Below, piece after piece: positions 9,481 through 20,488 of a stretch of 64,000 nucleotides of DNA. Under the pieces are notes generated by a model. The model was given only the letters and a program-made list of their open reading frames with translations. It was not told the DNA's origin and did no database searches. This DNA comes from Kappaphycus alvarezii. Lineage: Eukaryota; Rhodophyta; Florideophyceae; Gigartinales; Solieriaceae. The stretch's first letter is position 1. Every line of letters begins with the position of its first letter. Position numbers and translations under genes: made by a program. The DNA lies in contig NADL03000141.1 in the NCBI GenBank assembly GCA_002205965.3, forward strand, positions 124,001-188,000, in the 5' to 3' direction.

Positions 9481-12289
9481 CATGGTTCTATAGTATACTA
9501 TAAAATCCATTATACATCAAAATCAAGTAATAAAGTCATCACAATAATAGGTTTAAGATTCCTTGGACAATTAGAAGTTTGGAGGACCTTATGTAACCAT
9601 TAAATAAATCAGTTCCGAAAATAAGACAGAGAGTATCACAGATCATAAATTTTTCAAATCAGGAATGAAAAGGAACCTAAATCTCGCAATTAAACTTGAG
9701 AAGGAGTGCTACCATATTATATTGATCATCAGTTTTTGGTTGAACTGATTACATTTTCACGTCTTTACCAGCCTCCGCAAAATTGTATATAGTCTAAATC
9801 GAGATGGTTCCGCCCCTCTGCACTCTATGCTACATTAAATACGCTGTACTACAGTATCGTTAACGTAAAACCTCTCTGATTCATTTTTCATAATATTGGC
9901 TCTAATTTTGTTCGGTCTCAGCTGTAAATATTAATACAAATTTAATAAGTGGATAAAAATTATTGATTTTGATGTAAACATAATTCTGTTATGAAATAGG
10001 GCGATATTGAAATTTCTTGCAATTTTGGAATAAGGACCCTAAATTTCTCAAATGAATATTAATTCCAATCCCCGTTCAGTTGATATTCATTTATTGGAGT
10101 CATTCAACACCCTCAAAGCCAAAAATTCTCCCAACTTTCAGTAGCTGGTCTTCAATGCTTGAAATTATATAAGAAATATGGTTAGATTGCTTCCTTCTGC
10201 GGCATTTTTTCGAAAATAACTCTTAATTAGATGGGGATTGTTAATTAAATGGACCAAATTTGTATTAGAATTGGAACCCATTAGCTTACCTAAAATTTTG
10301 CAGTTCTAAAGTTAACATATATTGAAAAATGACATAATGCTCTACAGGTTACAAATAATTTTTTAAATATAACTAAGACTATTCGGTCGCTTTGAATCCA
10401 TAAATTTATAGAAAATTTTAGACATGCAACCATAACTTGTCAAAAAATACTCTTACTATATAATAAAATATAGGTTACGCCGTTTTTGTTTTTGGAGACT
10501 GAACTGAATCAATATTTAGAGAATATTTTCCCTTTTTTAAGGGAAGTGACTGATTTAAATTTAGCTTCTCGCATACTAGAGAAAATGATAGAAGCTAGGC
10601 TTAACGAAATATCTGCATTACCTAAGAGATATAATTATGCGAAAATAAAAATGACTAGATTTACAGACTACCTCTGGAAGCCTAAGTTTGAAAATGTATT
10701 TCAGAGATAATAAGATCGTGCCATATTGACGTTTAATTGATCTCTGTAATCGTAGACGGAGGTATTAAATCTTTAATCGTCCTAAATGGAGAATGGGAAG
10801 GATATCAGTTCGGTTGTACTCTAAAAACGTTGAAATAGGGTCTTTGCTAGGTGGGACCAGATTTTAGTTACTGTAAAACTGAGAAAACTTTCTTTTAAAA
10901 GAATCTTTAATATATGAAATGTTTTATAAGTAATTAACCGCACTGAAGACATTCAATAGCAAGAGAAAAGGTTTAATTTCACAAACTGGATTAGAAAAGT
11001 TGGACTTTTAATTGTTAAAAATTTGTAGAGAACACTGTCATTGCATTAATCCGTTTGATGATAAATGGTTTGCAAGGTCAATTTCAGGATATAAGTACAT
11101 ATCGACCCAAATTGAAATGAAACAATGCCACATCTAATATCAGGAATATCATCAACACAGACGACATTTTTCCATTTCATAAATGTTCTTCGATAATGCA
11201 CATATTATTTATAAACCCTCCTTATGTCATAGAGTGTCTTTCTGTTGAACATTAGAATATAAAAAAATAATGTCTAGATTTTTGGGACTCGGTTAGAGCT
11301 TTTATATACAAAAAAGCTAATTTTTCAAGAACATATTACACCGAAAATAACTCTTTAATTCTCAAGTGCTGAGAAATTTTGAAAAATTAGGCTATGCAAA
11401 AATAAATTAAAATAATGTTTCTGTTGAGACTCCATGGAACGTATACTGCTTGAATTCAGAACTATTTACCGAACAGAAATTTTTTTTGTGAGATATTCAC
11501 TTAATACGTTTAAAACTCAGTTGAAAAGAAGCCTTTGAATTTAAATCACAACATGGCTTCTTTGAACCGTAATTATTTTTCACAGTTAATTATTTGATCT
11601 GTAATCGAATATCGAATATCGAACTCTGGGTGATTACATAGCAACTAACTAGTTCTTAAATTACATTTTAGATGCGCAATGAAATTCATGAACAAATATT
11701 TTTACGGTCCAGGAAACCATATGTTCTGTACAATAAATAAGTAAGAGTTTAGTCTCCCTATTTTTCATAAAAACAATATATTGAATGGGTAAATTGGCTT
11801 AGTTCGATTCAATGGTCGAAAAAACCCTACTCCAGTGAAAGATATCAAAAGTTTCTAAATAGATATAACAACTTATTTCAAACAGATGATGCGTACAAAG
11901 GGCTAACTCTTTGGGAAAAAATAACGTTCTATTGAAAGTCCATTGCAAGAAACAAACATGAAACAAGGCTGAATAGATAGCTGTCGTAGAACTTTTTTGG
12001 CATTCTGTTCATGAATCAGAAAGCATCCGGTTCATACATAACATTAAACCCTGAAAAAATATAAATTACGTAATATTTTCGGGGAACTATAACTGTGAAA
12101 ACTTTGAATATGGAAAAATTTGTTGTATGAAGCCCTATCATATATATTGTACGTATAACATGAAAAATGTTGAGGTAGGTAACAACTGACACATGTAGCT
12201 AGATTTATATTTTTGTCAAAGGGAGTTCAAAATATAAAAAATGCTGTTTTGATACTAAAGATATCTCTCTCTTAGCTAGAAATAAGTGA
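9481..12289. other. Long AT-rich tract; one small unexplained ORF
   Basis: No motif-bearing gene. The only frame with balanced amino-acid content is at 10486-10710 (+), 74 residues, hydrophilic and helical-looking (YLENIFPFLREVTDLNLASR...). I recognise no family, and upstream frames close within a few codons. It may be a relic of an eroded transposon. No RNA genes were recognised. Confidence 0.4.
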
Positions 12290-12299
12290 GCTGGCTGAT

Positions 12300-13200
12300 G
12301 TACTGAAACGCACAGTCAAAGCCGTGAAAGGGTGACGAACCAGAATGCCAACGGCAATAGAGTCAAAGAAGTCGTCTAAAAGCAGTCGTCGACTGTGCAA
12401 CTACCGGGCGTCCGTGAGACCCGCTTTCTCTTTAGGCCTTATGAAAGGTAGTAGCTCAATGCCTGACAGGCATGTGGGTAGAAACTTGGCAAGTCAGCGA
12501 GAGACGCGAGAGCGTCGAGAAGGTGTCCGACGGACTGTAAGAACGACAACACCGAAGGAGGGAATGCAGTCCGACGGACTAAAAGGGAACACTAGGGAAA
12601 GAAAGGGGGTACACGGCCGAAGCCGGTGACTAACAAGACGAACGGCAAAGCCGAATGTGTGTCATACGTAGTGCATAACCGGGCGAGCTAGGCTCTCGGA
12701 GGATTTCTGCCCTCCCGCAGGGGTGACGCGAACGTCGCAGTTCTCGGTTAAAGTCCATCGATGGGAAACATCGACCCGTTACAGGTCTAGAGATATAGTC
12801 GTATCTGGGGATGGGGCCGCTACGGGCAAAAGAAAGCGCCAAAGCGTAGGAAAGGGGAAAAGGGGCGAAACCTCGCGGATGATCAGTCCGCAGGGAAACG
12901 AGCGGAGACCAAAGGGGATAGCGCAGCTATAGCCACTAATGTAGGGGCCTCAAAAGGGTCACGCGGGGAGCGAAAGATTGGAGCAAGAACTAGAGCCAAA
13001 CTTTTTGTATTTTTCCTGAGGGGTACTAAGGCCGGCGACAAATAAATACTAGGCTAGTAGTTTGCCAGAGGGGCTGTTAGACAGTTAGACACTTGTTAGT
13101 TAGTAGGTTCGCAACCTAATTAATATCAGGGCCTTAACAGGGACATGAAACGCCCCTACTGGTTCACTGTCGGGCGTTCTTACAGGACTGTGAAGTTAAA
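12300..13200 (+). other. GC-rich hairpin-dense island, candidate structured RNA or intron-like element
   Basis: This ~0.9 kb block stands out from AT-rich DNA on both sides and has no credible ORF. It is dense in short perfect inverted repeats: ATGCCTG-A-CAGGCAT (12459-12473), AGTCC-GAC-GGACT around 12568 with a near copy near 12525, GAGC-TAG-GCTC near 12685, CGATG-GGAAA-CATCG near 12760, TCCGC...GCGGA near 12888, TAGC-GCA-GCTA near 12920 and AGGTT-CGC-AACCT near 13108. Many loops and linkers are purine-rich (GGAAA, GGGAAACGA), as in folded RNAs. AGATATAGTC near 12787 resembles the 3' P7 strand of group I introns, but the partner strand and the rest of the core were not found. It could be a structured RNA, an intron relic, an organelle-derived insert or a non-autonomous element. 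Confidence 0.4.
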
Positions 13201-13794
13201 ATAGTAAATAGCTAAATAAAATACTAACCGAAATTCGATTGGTGAAATGGATCATCGATCCCTACCGAAGACCCAAAGGGTCATTGCACTACATTTGCAT
13301 CCGTTTGATTCAAAAATGTTTCCGTTAAATCAGAAAAATTGTATCCATATCAATCCTCAATTGTGAAAAGGAGGGGTTTCTTTACTTAGATGTATGGATT
13401 GGCTGGAACCCATTTCGAATTGTAAATCTGAATGTCATATTCTCAATTTAAGACCCGAAAACACATTTAATTTCAGACTATACGGCATAGTGGATTGAAA
13501 ATTTAAAAGTGAGATGGTTTTTGCTATATTCAATTCCAATATATGGGGTCGGAAAAAGCTGAAGAATTATCTTCAGTTATTTCATAATGAGGAATTATCC
13601 GGTGATGATGCTAAATATGTCTTAAATCGCGAAAGAAAGTAACAGCTGTCAAATAGTAAGTCAATAAATCAGAATTTTTGGATATTTATGTTTAGAGATG
13701 ACTTCTACTCATTAATAACAAGTTGAAATTCACTAGAATTTGATAGATGTTTCAATGTTTTGTACATGTGATTGCAAAATACAGTTCATTGTGT
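13201..13794. other. AT-rich tract, nothing recognised
   Basis: Non-coding in all frames. No repeat shared with other parts of the window was noticed. It ends where the 3' tail of the minus-strand LINE A begins. Confidence 0.5.
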
Positions 13795-16340
13795 GTGTAA
13801 TCACGGGATGTGGAAAAAGCATGTGGGAGACCATGCTGAGGGGATTACAGAGAAATTAACATGCGAAGGGGGATGAGGAAGAAACTAATCGGAAATGCAT
13901 CTGGTAAGAACTTGACGAGCTTGCAACCCATGCAAGCAGAACACAAAGCGCGTGATTAGGAGGTGCAGCTCCCATTGGGAGTGGTGCCTCGACGGGCAGC
14001 AGCGAACGTAGAAAGGCGCCGGAAGAAAGTCGCCCCGTCGGCCCAAGGGCACCGAACACATCAATACCAACAGGAAGAAGCCGTATATCGTTCGTGTGGC
14101 TGACTAGACCGTAGTGCGTGTGTTTCGCACGTTCAGCCATTGAGGCAGCTGCGCCGCCAGATAGGGCACACTGGGAAACGCGAGAAGTGACCTGTGGATG
14201 GGCTACCGTGACATCCAAAGCGATATCCTTCGGGTCGAGGCATATGCAGCAGGGATATAAAGATCTAGGCGAAGGGCGGACGAAGGAGAGGACGAAGAAG
14301 GGGAGGGAAGCAGATGTTCAAGAGAGGCAGAAATTCCAAGCTCCTTACAGTAACGATGGAGAGCGTTACGCAAGACATTGTGGCGACGAGTCTGCCCATC
14401 GTTGTACTTACAGGTGAGGGCATGTTTGCCAAGGGATCGAGCAACGGGGCGACGTTGTTCGAACGGCGAGCACATACCGGACATCGATCATGACCAGAGA
14501 AAATCGCGCGGCCGGGCGTAGAGATACAGCGACTATCCAAGCTTGCGAGGACAGATAGGTGCCGCGGTGAGGGTGCGGTAAAGTTGGAGAAAGCTGAACA
14601 GGCGGACGACTCACGGACAGATAGGAGGCGAGATCTGTCGCGGTCAGAGGATGATCGGAAGATCCGATCAAACGTCGAACTGTGAAGCTCAGACGAGATA
14701 GAAGACTGGAGCCGTTCGCCGGACCGGCGTTTGACATCGCTGAAACAGGGAAGTGGGGACAGGGAAGCCGAAAGATCTATAACGGGTAGATAATAAAGAA
14801 ATCGCGACCCGAGGCACTTCCTCCAGGTGTAGGTCTCCCGAGAAGGAGAGCAGATTGAGAAACGGCGGAAAACATCAATCATCGAAGCCGCATAAGCGGA
14901 CTCAGGGATTGAAGAAGCGAGAGGAATGCCGAGACCAACGTAGGAAATAGGAAGGCAGGCTTGCTCCCATTCGGAGTCGGTGCAAGGACCATGAATCTGT
15001 GCGAAAGCCTCCCGCTGCTTCCGGTCGAAGCTGACGGCCAAAGCCGTAGATTGCGGGGGGAGAGAGTCCGCAGCAGATAAATAACCTTACAGGCGCTCGC
15101 ACAGAAACTGTGCAAGTGGTAGGCCATCTGGGCGTTATCGAAGGACTGAAGACAGGAAAAGATGCGATCTACTGCAGCTTGACGGGTGTCGAATGCGGCG
15201 CTGACGAAGGAATCGGAACCAATGGGAGAGCGAGAACGGTAAAGCCATGGGCGTGGAGAAGGGGCAGGGAAGAGTGAGGGGAGAAGGATTATAGGAGAGG
15301 CCGTATACGTGGGTTTGGTCATATTCAGTGCGAACCCGATGGCTTGTCCCTGACTCTGGAAGAATTGCAAAGCCTCGAGGGCCTGCGAGGGGAACGACCA
15401 AGTTCCCATCGTCTGCATACCAAGCGTTGAGCGGGGGCCGGAATTGATCCGGAACTTGAGAACGAGAGGATGGAGAGCGAGAGCGAAAAGCAGAGCCCCC
15501 AACGGATCCCCCTGTTGAGTGCCATCGGCGCTTAGTATGGAGAGTGAATCGAATGAGAGAAAAGAGGTATCCCCATAGCAGTAGTGAACCCATCGCGCGA
15601 TGCCAGGTGCAAAGTCCAGAACGGCATCAAGAATGCTTTGTCGAGAAAAGGGGAAACGTTTGGGTGTTTACTGTTGGAAGATATTTCGAGAAATGCTGTT
15701 GAAAGCATTGTGGGCATCGACTTGGATCAATACGTGGTCCTGGAACTTGGTGTTTGCGTCAGGCGACGGACGGCATGAGCAATGGCCTCAGCCCCACTTT
15801 TAACGCCCACGCCGAGTTGATGAGGCAAGAGATAGGAAGCTGCAGTCGAGCAAGCCTTGTGAGCGAGGAGGCAGGCAATAAGTCGGCGGAGGAGGAGACC
15901 AACAGCTATAGGGCGAAGTCCACTGTTGGGCTTGTAGAGGGCTGTGAGCCGGCCCCGCAGAAGTAGGCCCGGCACGAGTCCGGTAGTTCGCCGTTGGAAC
16001 ACATGTTAACAAACTTGGTCAGCACATAAAGACAGTCACGGGCGGGATGCACTCCCCCCGCAGGTCGAAGCAACATACGGAGAAAGACCGGGGAAAGGCC
16101 ATCAGATCCAGGGGCGGTGGACGGGTCGAGGCTATGGATGGCTCTACGAACATCCGAAACGGAAAACTTGACGGCAGGGGGAAGACGAGAGTTAGGAAGG
16201 GGCTGAACTGGGGACGTGGGCGTGGGGTGAAGGGATTTGAGTCTGCGTAGATTGTCTTCCGAGGCACAACAGGTGGGGTGTCGTGCAGTAAGGATGCTGT
16301 GGTCATTCGAGAGTGTAGGTTTTCATTCATTTTTTCGTGC
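13795..16340 (-). mobile_element. LINE A: non-LTR retrotransposon with restriction-like endonuclease, degenerate
   Basis: Read on the minus strand, N- to C-terminal: a weak leader (16340-16010), then RT motifs RPIAVGLLLRRL and GVGVKSGAEAIAHAVRR (about 15800-15930), a VDAHNAFNSISR-type first-Asp motif (about 15700), GTQQGDPLGALLFALALHP (about 15480-15530) and WYADDG (15408-15422). The connection segment follows. Near 14400-14470 comes HALTCKYNDGQTRRHNVLR, then LRLDLYIPAA, DVTVAHPQ and ERAKHTHYG, which match the Zn-knuckle plus PD-(D/E)XK-like endonuclease of site-preferring LINEs. A 3' untranslated tail follows down to ~13795. Several frame changes and stops inactivate it. It uses the usual YADD box, unlike LINE B. 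The 5' end is uncertain. Confidence 0.8.
15641..15693 (-). mobile_element. 37-bp LINE-tail micro-insertion in the RT core of LINE A, 8-bp TSD
   Basis: TCGAGAAA occurs at 15641-15648 and again at 15686-15693. The 37 bp between (AGGGGAAACGTTTGGGTGTTTACTG...) match the 3'-terminal word of a LINE B subfamily, seen at 19360-19403 in the opposite orientation. I read this as an extremely 5'-truncated LINE insertion with a target duplication. It adds 45 bp between the NAFNSISR motif and the APGIARWV segment and carries an in-frame TAA, so it alone would end the LINE A polymerase. Confidence 0.6.
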
Positions 16341-16574
16341 AACGGAAGATGGATTGCGGCTTGCTTTTGACAGCGATGCCAGGTATTGCTTAGTTGGTAG
16401 ACACAATCCGTTGCTCGTCCGGTACTGTAGATCCTCGATCGTGGTTTGAATGCAAATGCATAGGACCCCCAACCTTTACATCACTCGCAATAAACAAACT
16501 CACTTCCACGAGGCTCGTCCTAAATAACGCCAGTTGTCTGGTGGAAGGGGTCTTGAGTGAGTCTTAATGCCGCA

Positions 16575-16911
16575 ACGTGCAAGTTAGTATGTTCCAGAGA
16601 ACCACTGTTCTCATGGTATCTCAGTCCCTACGCAAGTTAGGCCTCTTCCCTGTTATGTCTAGTTCCACCCTGTTCCCTCCAATCTACCAGTCATCCGTTT
16701 CAGTATAAACCCATTCAAGTAATACCCAATTTAACCCACTTCCACGTGCAAGTTAGTATGTTCCAGAGAAGCTCTGTTCTCATGGTATCTCCGTCCCTAC
16801 GCAAGTTAGGCCTCTTCCCTGTTACGTCTAGTTCCACCCTGTTCCCCCCAATCTACCATTCATCCGTTTTAGTATAAACCTCAATCACCCATTCAAGTAA
16901 AATCCACTTAC
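16575..16911. repeat. Tandem duplication, two ~169-bp units
   Basis: Unit 1 (16575-16743) and unit 2 (16744-~16911) both begin ACGTGCAAGTTAGTATG and share TTCCAGAGAA, CTACGCAAGTTAGGCCTC and CATTCAAGTAA, with a few substitutions and a small insertion. A more diverged third piece (GAGTTAGGCCTG) follows near 16950. No coding potential. Confidence 0.8.
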
Positions 16912-17496
16912 CTACATCTCGGACCGACTTAGGGTATGTTAGTAGCCACCCGAGTTAGGCCTGTATTGCCTTAATGAGGAAAATTAAGTATACGGCACGG
17001 TACCACCCCATTTACCCAAACATTCAAGTATACTCCATTTAACCCCACTTACCCTGATAGGGTAAATCGTGGTGAGAAGAGATATTCAGAACCAACTACC
17101 CCAAGAAGGAGGTGTTGCAAGCGACAAAAGTGCTACCGTGGTATAGTTGAACGAACGAAAAGGAGTGGATAGGGAAGACAGTTGAATGGGCTACAAGCAA
17201 GTATGGAAGGGGCAGGGTCTACCACCTATGCTTAGTGACTAGGGTAAAATAAATGCTTCATGGGTCTGAAGTTGACTCTCAACTTCCTAACTATTTGGGA
17301 TTGAGCTTGAAGCTGTCTGCCAACTTGCTTGAACTCTCCATGAGGAAGCGGTTTACTCAGCTTATATAGACTTTTAGCTACCCCTAAAGTCCGAACAAAA
17401 CTACAGAAGGTACCAGGAAATGCGCAGAAACAATTTGTGCGGATGGCATACTCTAAACAGAAGATACTTAAGAAACTAACAATCAATAAGGTCCTC

Positions 17497-18069
17497 TTAT
17501 TTCCCATTCTCTAAATCAGATCCAAACAACTCCTCTAAAATATCCATGCTGTCCAAGCAGTCCCCACAAATATCTGCGAATGGCTCACAGCTCTCTATTC
17601 CCTCCTGGGAGATATCTAAACTACTAAAGATATCTCCATCCAGTTCCAGCGTCGGCACCATTTGATCCATACTCTCCAGTCCAGGCCCCACCAGTACAAC
17701 ACTTTCCATGCCCCCATTTCCCTCATCCAACTCGTCCTCGTCCTCCTCGTCCTCCTCTTCCTCCTCTTCATCCTCATCCTCATCCTCATCCTCATCCTCC
17801 TCGTTATTAACCTCATAGACCAATCCAGGGGCTACCCACTCCTCAAAGGTCTCCTCAGCTCCCTCCTCGATGTCCCACTCCTGACCCTCAGGTATCTCCT
17901 CGGCCTCATCCTCGACGAAGAGCTTGCCGACGAACTCTATTATCTTCTTCTTAGTCTGCCGTCGCAGGTAGTCGTCTGCGTCCGTCGGGCCATATACTGC
18001 GAGCGCAAGGCCGTTTAAGGGCGAGAGGGGCGGTTTTTGGTGATGGGGCGGAGGGCGAAGGTTGTTCAT
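17497..18069 (-). CDS. Very acidic ~190-residue protein encoded inside the solo-LTR-like element
   Basis: Intact frame of 190 codons starting at the ATG at 18069. I recognise no known family. Residues 1-25 are Pro-rich. About 28-60 is a charged segment (DDYLRRQTKKKIIEFV, then LFVEDEAEE), followed by WDIEEGAEETFEEWVAPG. About 90-118 is an almost pure Asp/Glu run made of GA-rich repeats. The C-terminal ~70 residues alternate acidic and bulky hydrophobic residues (MDQMVPTLELDGDIFSSL, ISQEGIE, PFADICGDCLDSMDILEELF). That pattern recalls acidic transactivation domains, but this is only inference. No signal peptide or membrane span is visible. The same C-terminal motifs survive in a much diverged copy at 62659-62856, which argues that the protein has been under selection. 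Confidence 0.6.
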   Translation of the reverse strand: MNNLRPPPHHQKPPLSPLNGLALAVYGPTDADDYLRRQTKKKIIEFVGKLFVEDEAEEIPEGQEWDIEEGAEETFEEWVAPGLVYEVNNEEDEDEDEDEDEEEEEEDEEDEDELDEGNGGMESVVLVGPGLESMDQMVPTLELDGDIFSSLDISQEGIESCEPFADICGDCLDSMDILEELFGSDLENGK

Positions 18070-18178
18070 TTTGGTTGTAAATGACTGTAGACGGAGGATA
18101 GAGGGTGTTTTGGGTGTGTGTGGGGAGAGGGGTGATGAGTAAAATGATCAGGGACGTTTGAAACCTGGAATAAAGAGG

Positions 18179-18187
18179 TTTAAATAG
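18179..18187 (-). promoter_or_regulatory. TATA-like box of copy 1 ORF
   Basis: CTATTTAAA on the minus strand, about 110 bp upstream of the ATG at 18069, embedded in the conserved context CCGGGAGCCTATTTAAA. The same box at the same distance is found in the other two long copies (20373-20381 and 56531-56539). Confidence 0.5.
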
Positions 18188-18535
18188 GCTCCCGGGGCAG
18201 GTTCTATCGATTAGGAATAGGCGAAATAAATCTGCAAGGGATTTTGTAGTAGTGCATTTGCGCCCTTTTTCTCAAAAAAAACGAATTTGGAGGAGGAGGT
18301 AAGCAAAAAGGGAAAAAGGACTTGATTCGGGATCGATTCAGAGGGGTAGATACAGTATAAAAATATCTAGATAAAATGGAAGTAAATTTGGAGAGGACCG
18401 CGGTAATGATAAGCGAGGTTCAGGGAGGACGAGGAAAGACCGGAACTATAAGCAAATTTGGACAAGGAGAGGTAGTACAGTAAAGTACAGGCCTGTAGAT
18501 GACGGCGACAAAAAAAATCTGCGCCTAACATACCC

Positions 18536-20025
18536 TTTTTCTTTTTCAAGGGTGATCTGGACACGCTAGTAACCTCTGAGTGGGTAATTCCCAACGTAAC
18601 ATCTAGTCTCACCATAGCAAATGACACTCCTTCCCAATATATTGAACTATCCAATTTTTCCCTTAACCCCAAAGATTGATCCTGTTTACAACTTCTAAAC
18701 GTTGGGGAATTTAGGGTGCTTTACTGATTAGAGATGAAGGACGGATATTTCCGGAGACGACGGGAAGCAGGTCTGTGTATCGGAGGGTCTGAAAGGGAAA
18801 CAGAGTCATGCGGGACTATCTCATATTTAAATGGGGAAGACGGAGTTTCCTTAATTTAACATATAAGCTGGCTGATGCGCATGCTGATACATGTATATGT
18901 GTGTGTAGCGTACATAAAGTTATTCATAAACCAGTCTGAAATCATTCAATTGTATATCAAGGGATGTAACCAAACCAACAGATTTTGTTACATGCCTTTT
19001 GCTGTACTCGGATTCCATACTTTGTCTAGGATTTTATTGTATCATGAAAGTAAAGAATAACATAGACATAAGCAATTGGGGAAATATGGGGTAGTTTAAT
19101 ATTTGAAAGATATGGTCGGTTGTGGCCCGGAATATCCTACAGGGTGGCAAGGGATGTGGCCGTGAGGGCACTGGAGACGTACGGAAAGGTTCGGGGGTTT
19201 TGATGCAAAGGCACGCCGCAGCAGCCGTCATGTCCAATGCGGCCTGCTTGATGGCTGGCCTGAAGGTAGCATTTTAGGGAGCGTAGTTCCTTCCCCATTA
19301 CTGTGTCGGTATACCCTTTTCGAGTCGACTGCGGTTGTCTGGAAAACCATGGGATAGATCGGATATATCTTCCAAGAGTAAAACACCCAAACCTTTCCCC
19401 GAGTAAGCAATTGGTAATTCTACTTTAGATCATACAGACAAAATTATATGTGTTCTGCTTTTTGCGCTCGAGCCATTGACAATTGCAGCAGACGCCACGA
19501 TGGACCCGTTTGTGACCAGTCTGCGAATGACGGTTGTTGTTCAAAACTCCCTTCCGGGTGCTTTACAGAAACAGCCCTGTGTGGGTTTAAATGTAACCTA
19601 AAGAGTCCTCCCTACCGACACTCCTGTGTAATGTACCAGTGTTGGCGAAGCTAAAGTGTCGGCTGGATTGCCAAAAGTATTGATCCACAGAGTTGATCCC
19701 TAAATGGATGCAAACTAATGTAATAGATCTATACTGTTGCTAGCACACGGAAACGCACTCGGCACTACGCGGCAAAGGACATGAGTGGAAAGATTTGGGT
19801 GTTTTACTCTTGGAAGATATATCCTATCTATCAAAGGACATGTCCTACATCGTTGCAGCTAGCTGTGTTGACCATTTCGATCATTTGAATGACCAGTTTG
19901 GTAGGGAACGTAATCTACTCACAAATTATGTCAATTGAAGTAACAAGAATGAGAGCGACGTCACAATTAACAACATACCAGTGTTTCAGAATGGTTATCC
20001 ATAGAAAAGCGTTTCAAATTACTAG
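18536..20025. other. Interval between two inverted solo-LTR-like elements, with LINE 3' pieces
   Basis: Mostly non-coding. It holds a LINE B 3' end (19077-19403) and, near 19786-19835, a second short copy of the tail word (GATTTGGGTGTTTTACTCTTGGAAGATAT) in antisense orientation. The rest (18540-19060 and 19440-19780) shows only short frames and no recognised feature. Confidence 0.5.
19077..19403 (+). mobile_element. LINE B 3'-end fragments
   Basis: From about 19140 the plus strand encodes a degenerate LINE B C-terminus (ARDVAVRALETYGKV, then a shifted AVMSNAACL segment from CATGTCCAATGCGGCCTG). The 3' tail follows, ending ATATCTTCCAAGAGTAAAACACCCAAACCTTTCCCC at ~19403. At 19077-19130 another tail word (TTGAAAGATATGGTCGGTT) lies in antisense, joined to CGGAATATCCTACAGGG, which recurs at 24060-24095. 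This is a pile-up of truncated copies. Confidence 0.6.
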
Positions 20026-20372
20026 GAATCTGTTAGGCGCAGATTTTTTTGTCGCCGTCATCTACAGGCCTATAGTTTACTGTACTACCTCTCATTGTCC
20101 AAATTTGCTTATAGTTCCGGTCTTTCCTCGTCCTCCCTGAACCTCGCTTATCATTACCGCGGTCCTCTCAAAATTTACTTCCGTTTTATCTAGATATTTT
20201 TATACTGTATCTACCCCTCTGAATCGATCCCGAATCAAGTTCTTTTTCCCTTTTTGCTTACCTTCTCCTCCAAATTCGTTTTTTTGAGAAAAAGGGCGCA
20301 AATGCACTACTACAAAAATCCCTTGCAGATTTGTTTTACCTATATCTAATCTATAGAACCTGCCCCGGGAGC

Positions 20373-20381
20373 CTATTTAAA
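20373..20381 (+). promoter_or_regulatory. TATA-like box of copy 2 ORF
   Basis: CTATTTAAA about 108 bp before the ATG at 20489, in the same GGGAGCCTATTTAAAC context as in copies 1 and 3. Confidence 0.5.
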
Positions 20382-20488
20382 CCCCTTTATTCCAAGTTTA
20401 AACGTCCCCGATCATTTTGCTAATCACACTTCTCCCCCACACACCCGAAACACCCTCCATTACCTCCCATTCCCCCAAACATACCAAA

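Larger units (their letters stand above)
17055..18530 (-). mobile_element. Solo-LTR-like element, copy 1 (TSD TACCC)
   Basis: Starts TGATAGGG and ends GCGCCTAACA, so TG...CA with short inverted ends (TGATAGG / TGTTAGG read inward). TACCC lies directly outside both ends (17050-17054 and 18531-18535). Length is 1476 bp. It is near-identical over its whole length to the inverted copy at 20031-21538 and clearly similar to 55393-56889. It carries an intact ORF and a TATA-like box on the minus strand. The ends and 5-bp duplication are those of LTR retrotransposons, so a solo LTR is the simplest reading; a small TIR transposon is the alternative. Confidence 0.75.

Noticed and set aside
12285-12320. 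Hammerhead-ribozyme-like string CTGATG...GAAAC
   Set aside because: Only four bases separate the two conserved boxes, too few for stem II. The base after CTGATG is T rather than A, and no cleavage-site stem pairing was found.
13080-13130. T-arm-like GGTTCGCAACC as part of a tRNA gene
   Set aside because: No acceptor, D or anticodon stems could be placed at the required distances.
17662-18018. 118-residue plus-strand frame rich in Leu/Ile
   Set aside because: It is the antisense of the Asp/Glu-rich ORF at 17497-18069. The hydrophobic runs are the reverse reading of GA repeats. The same applies to 20743-20934 and 55997-56374.
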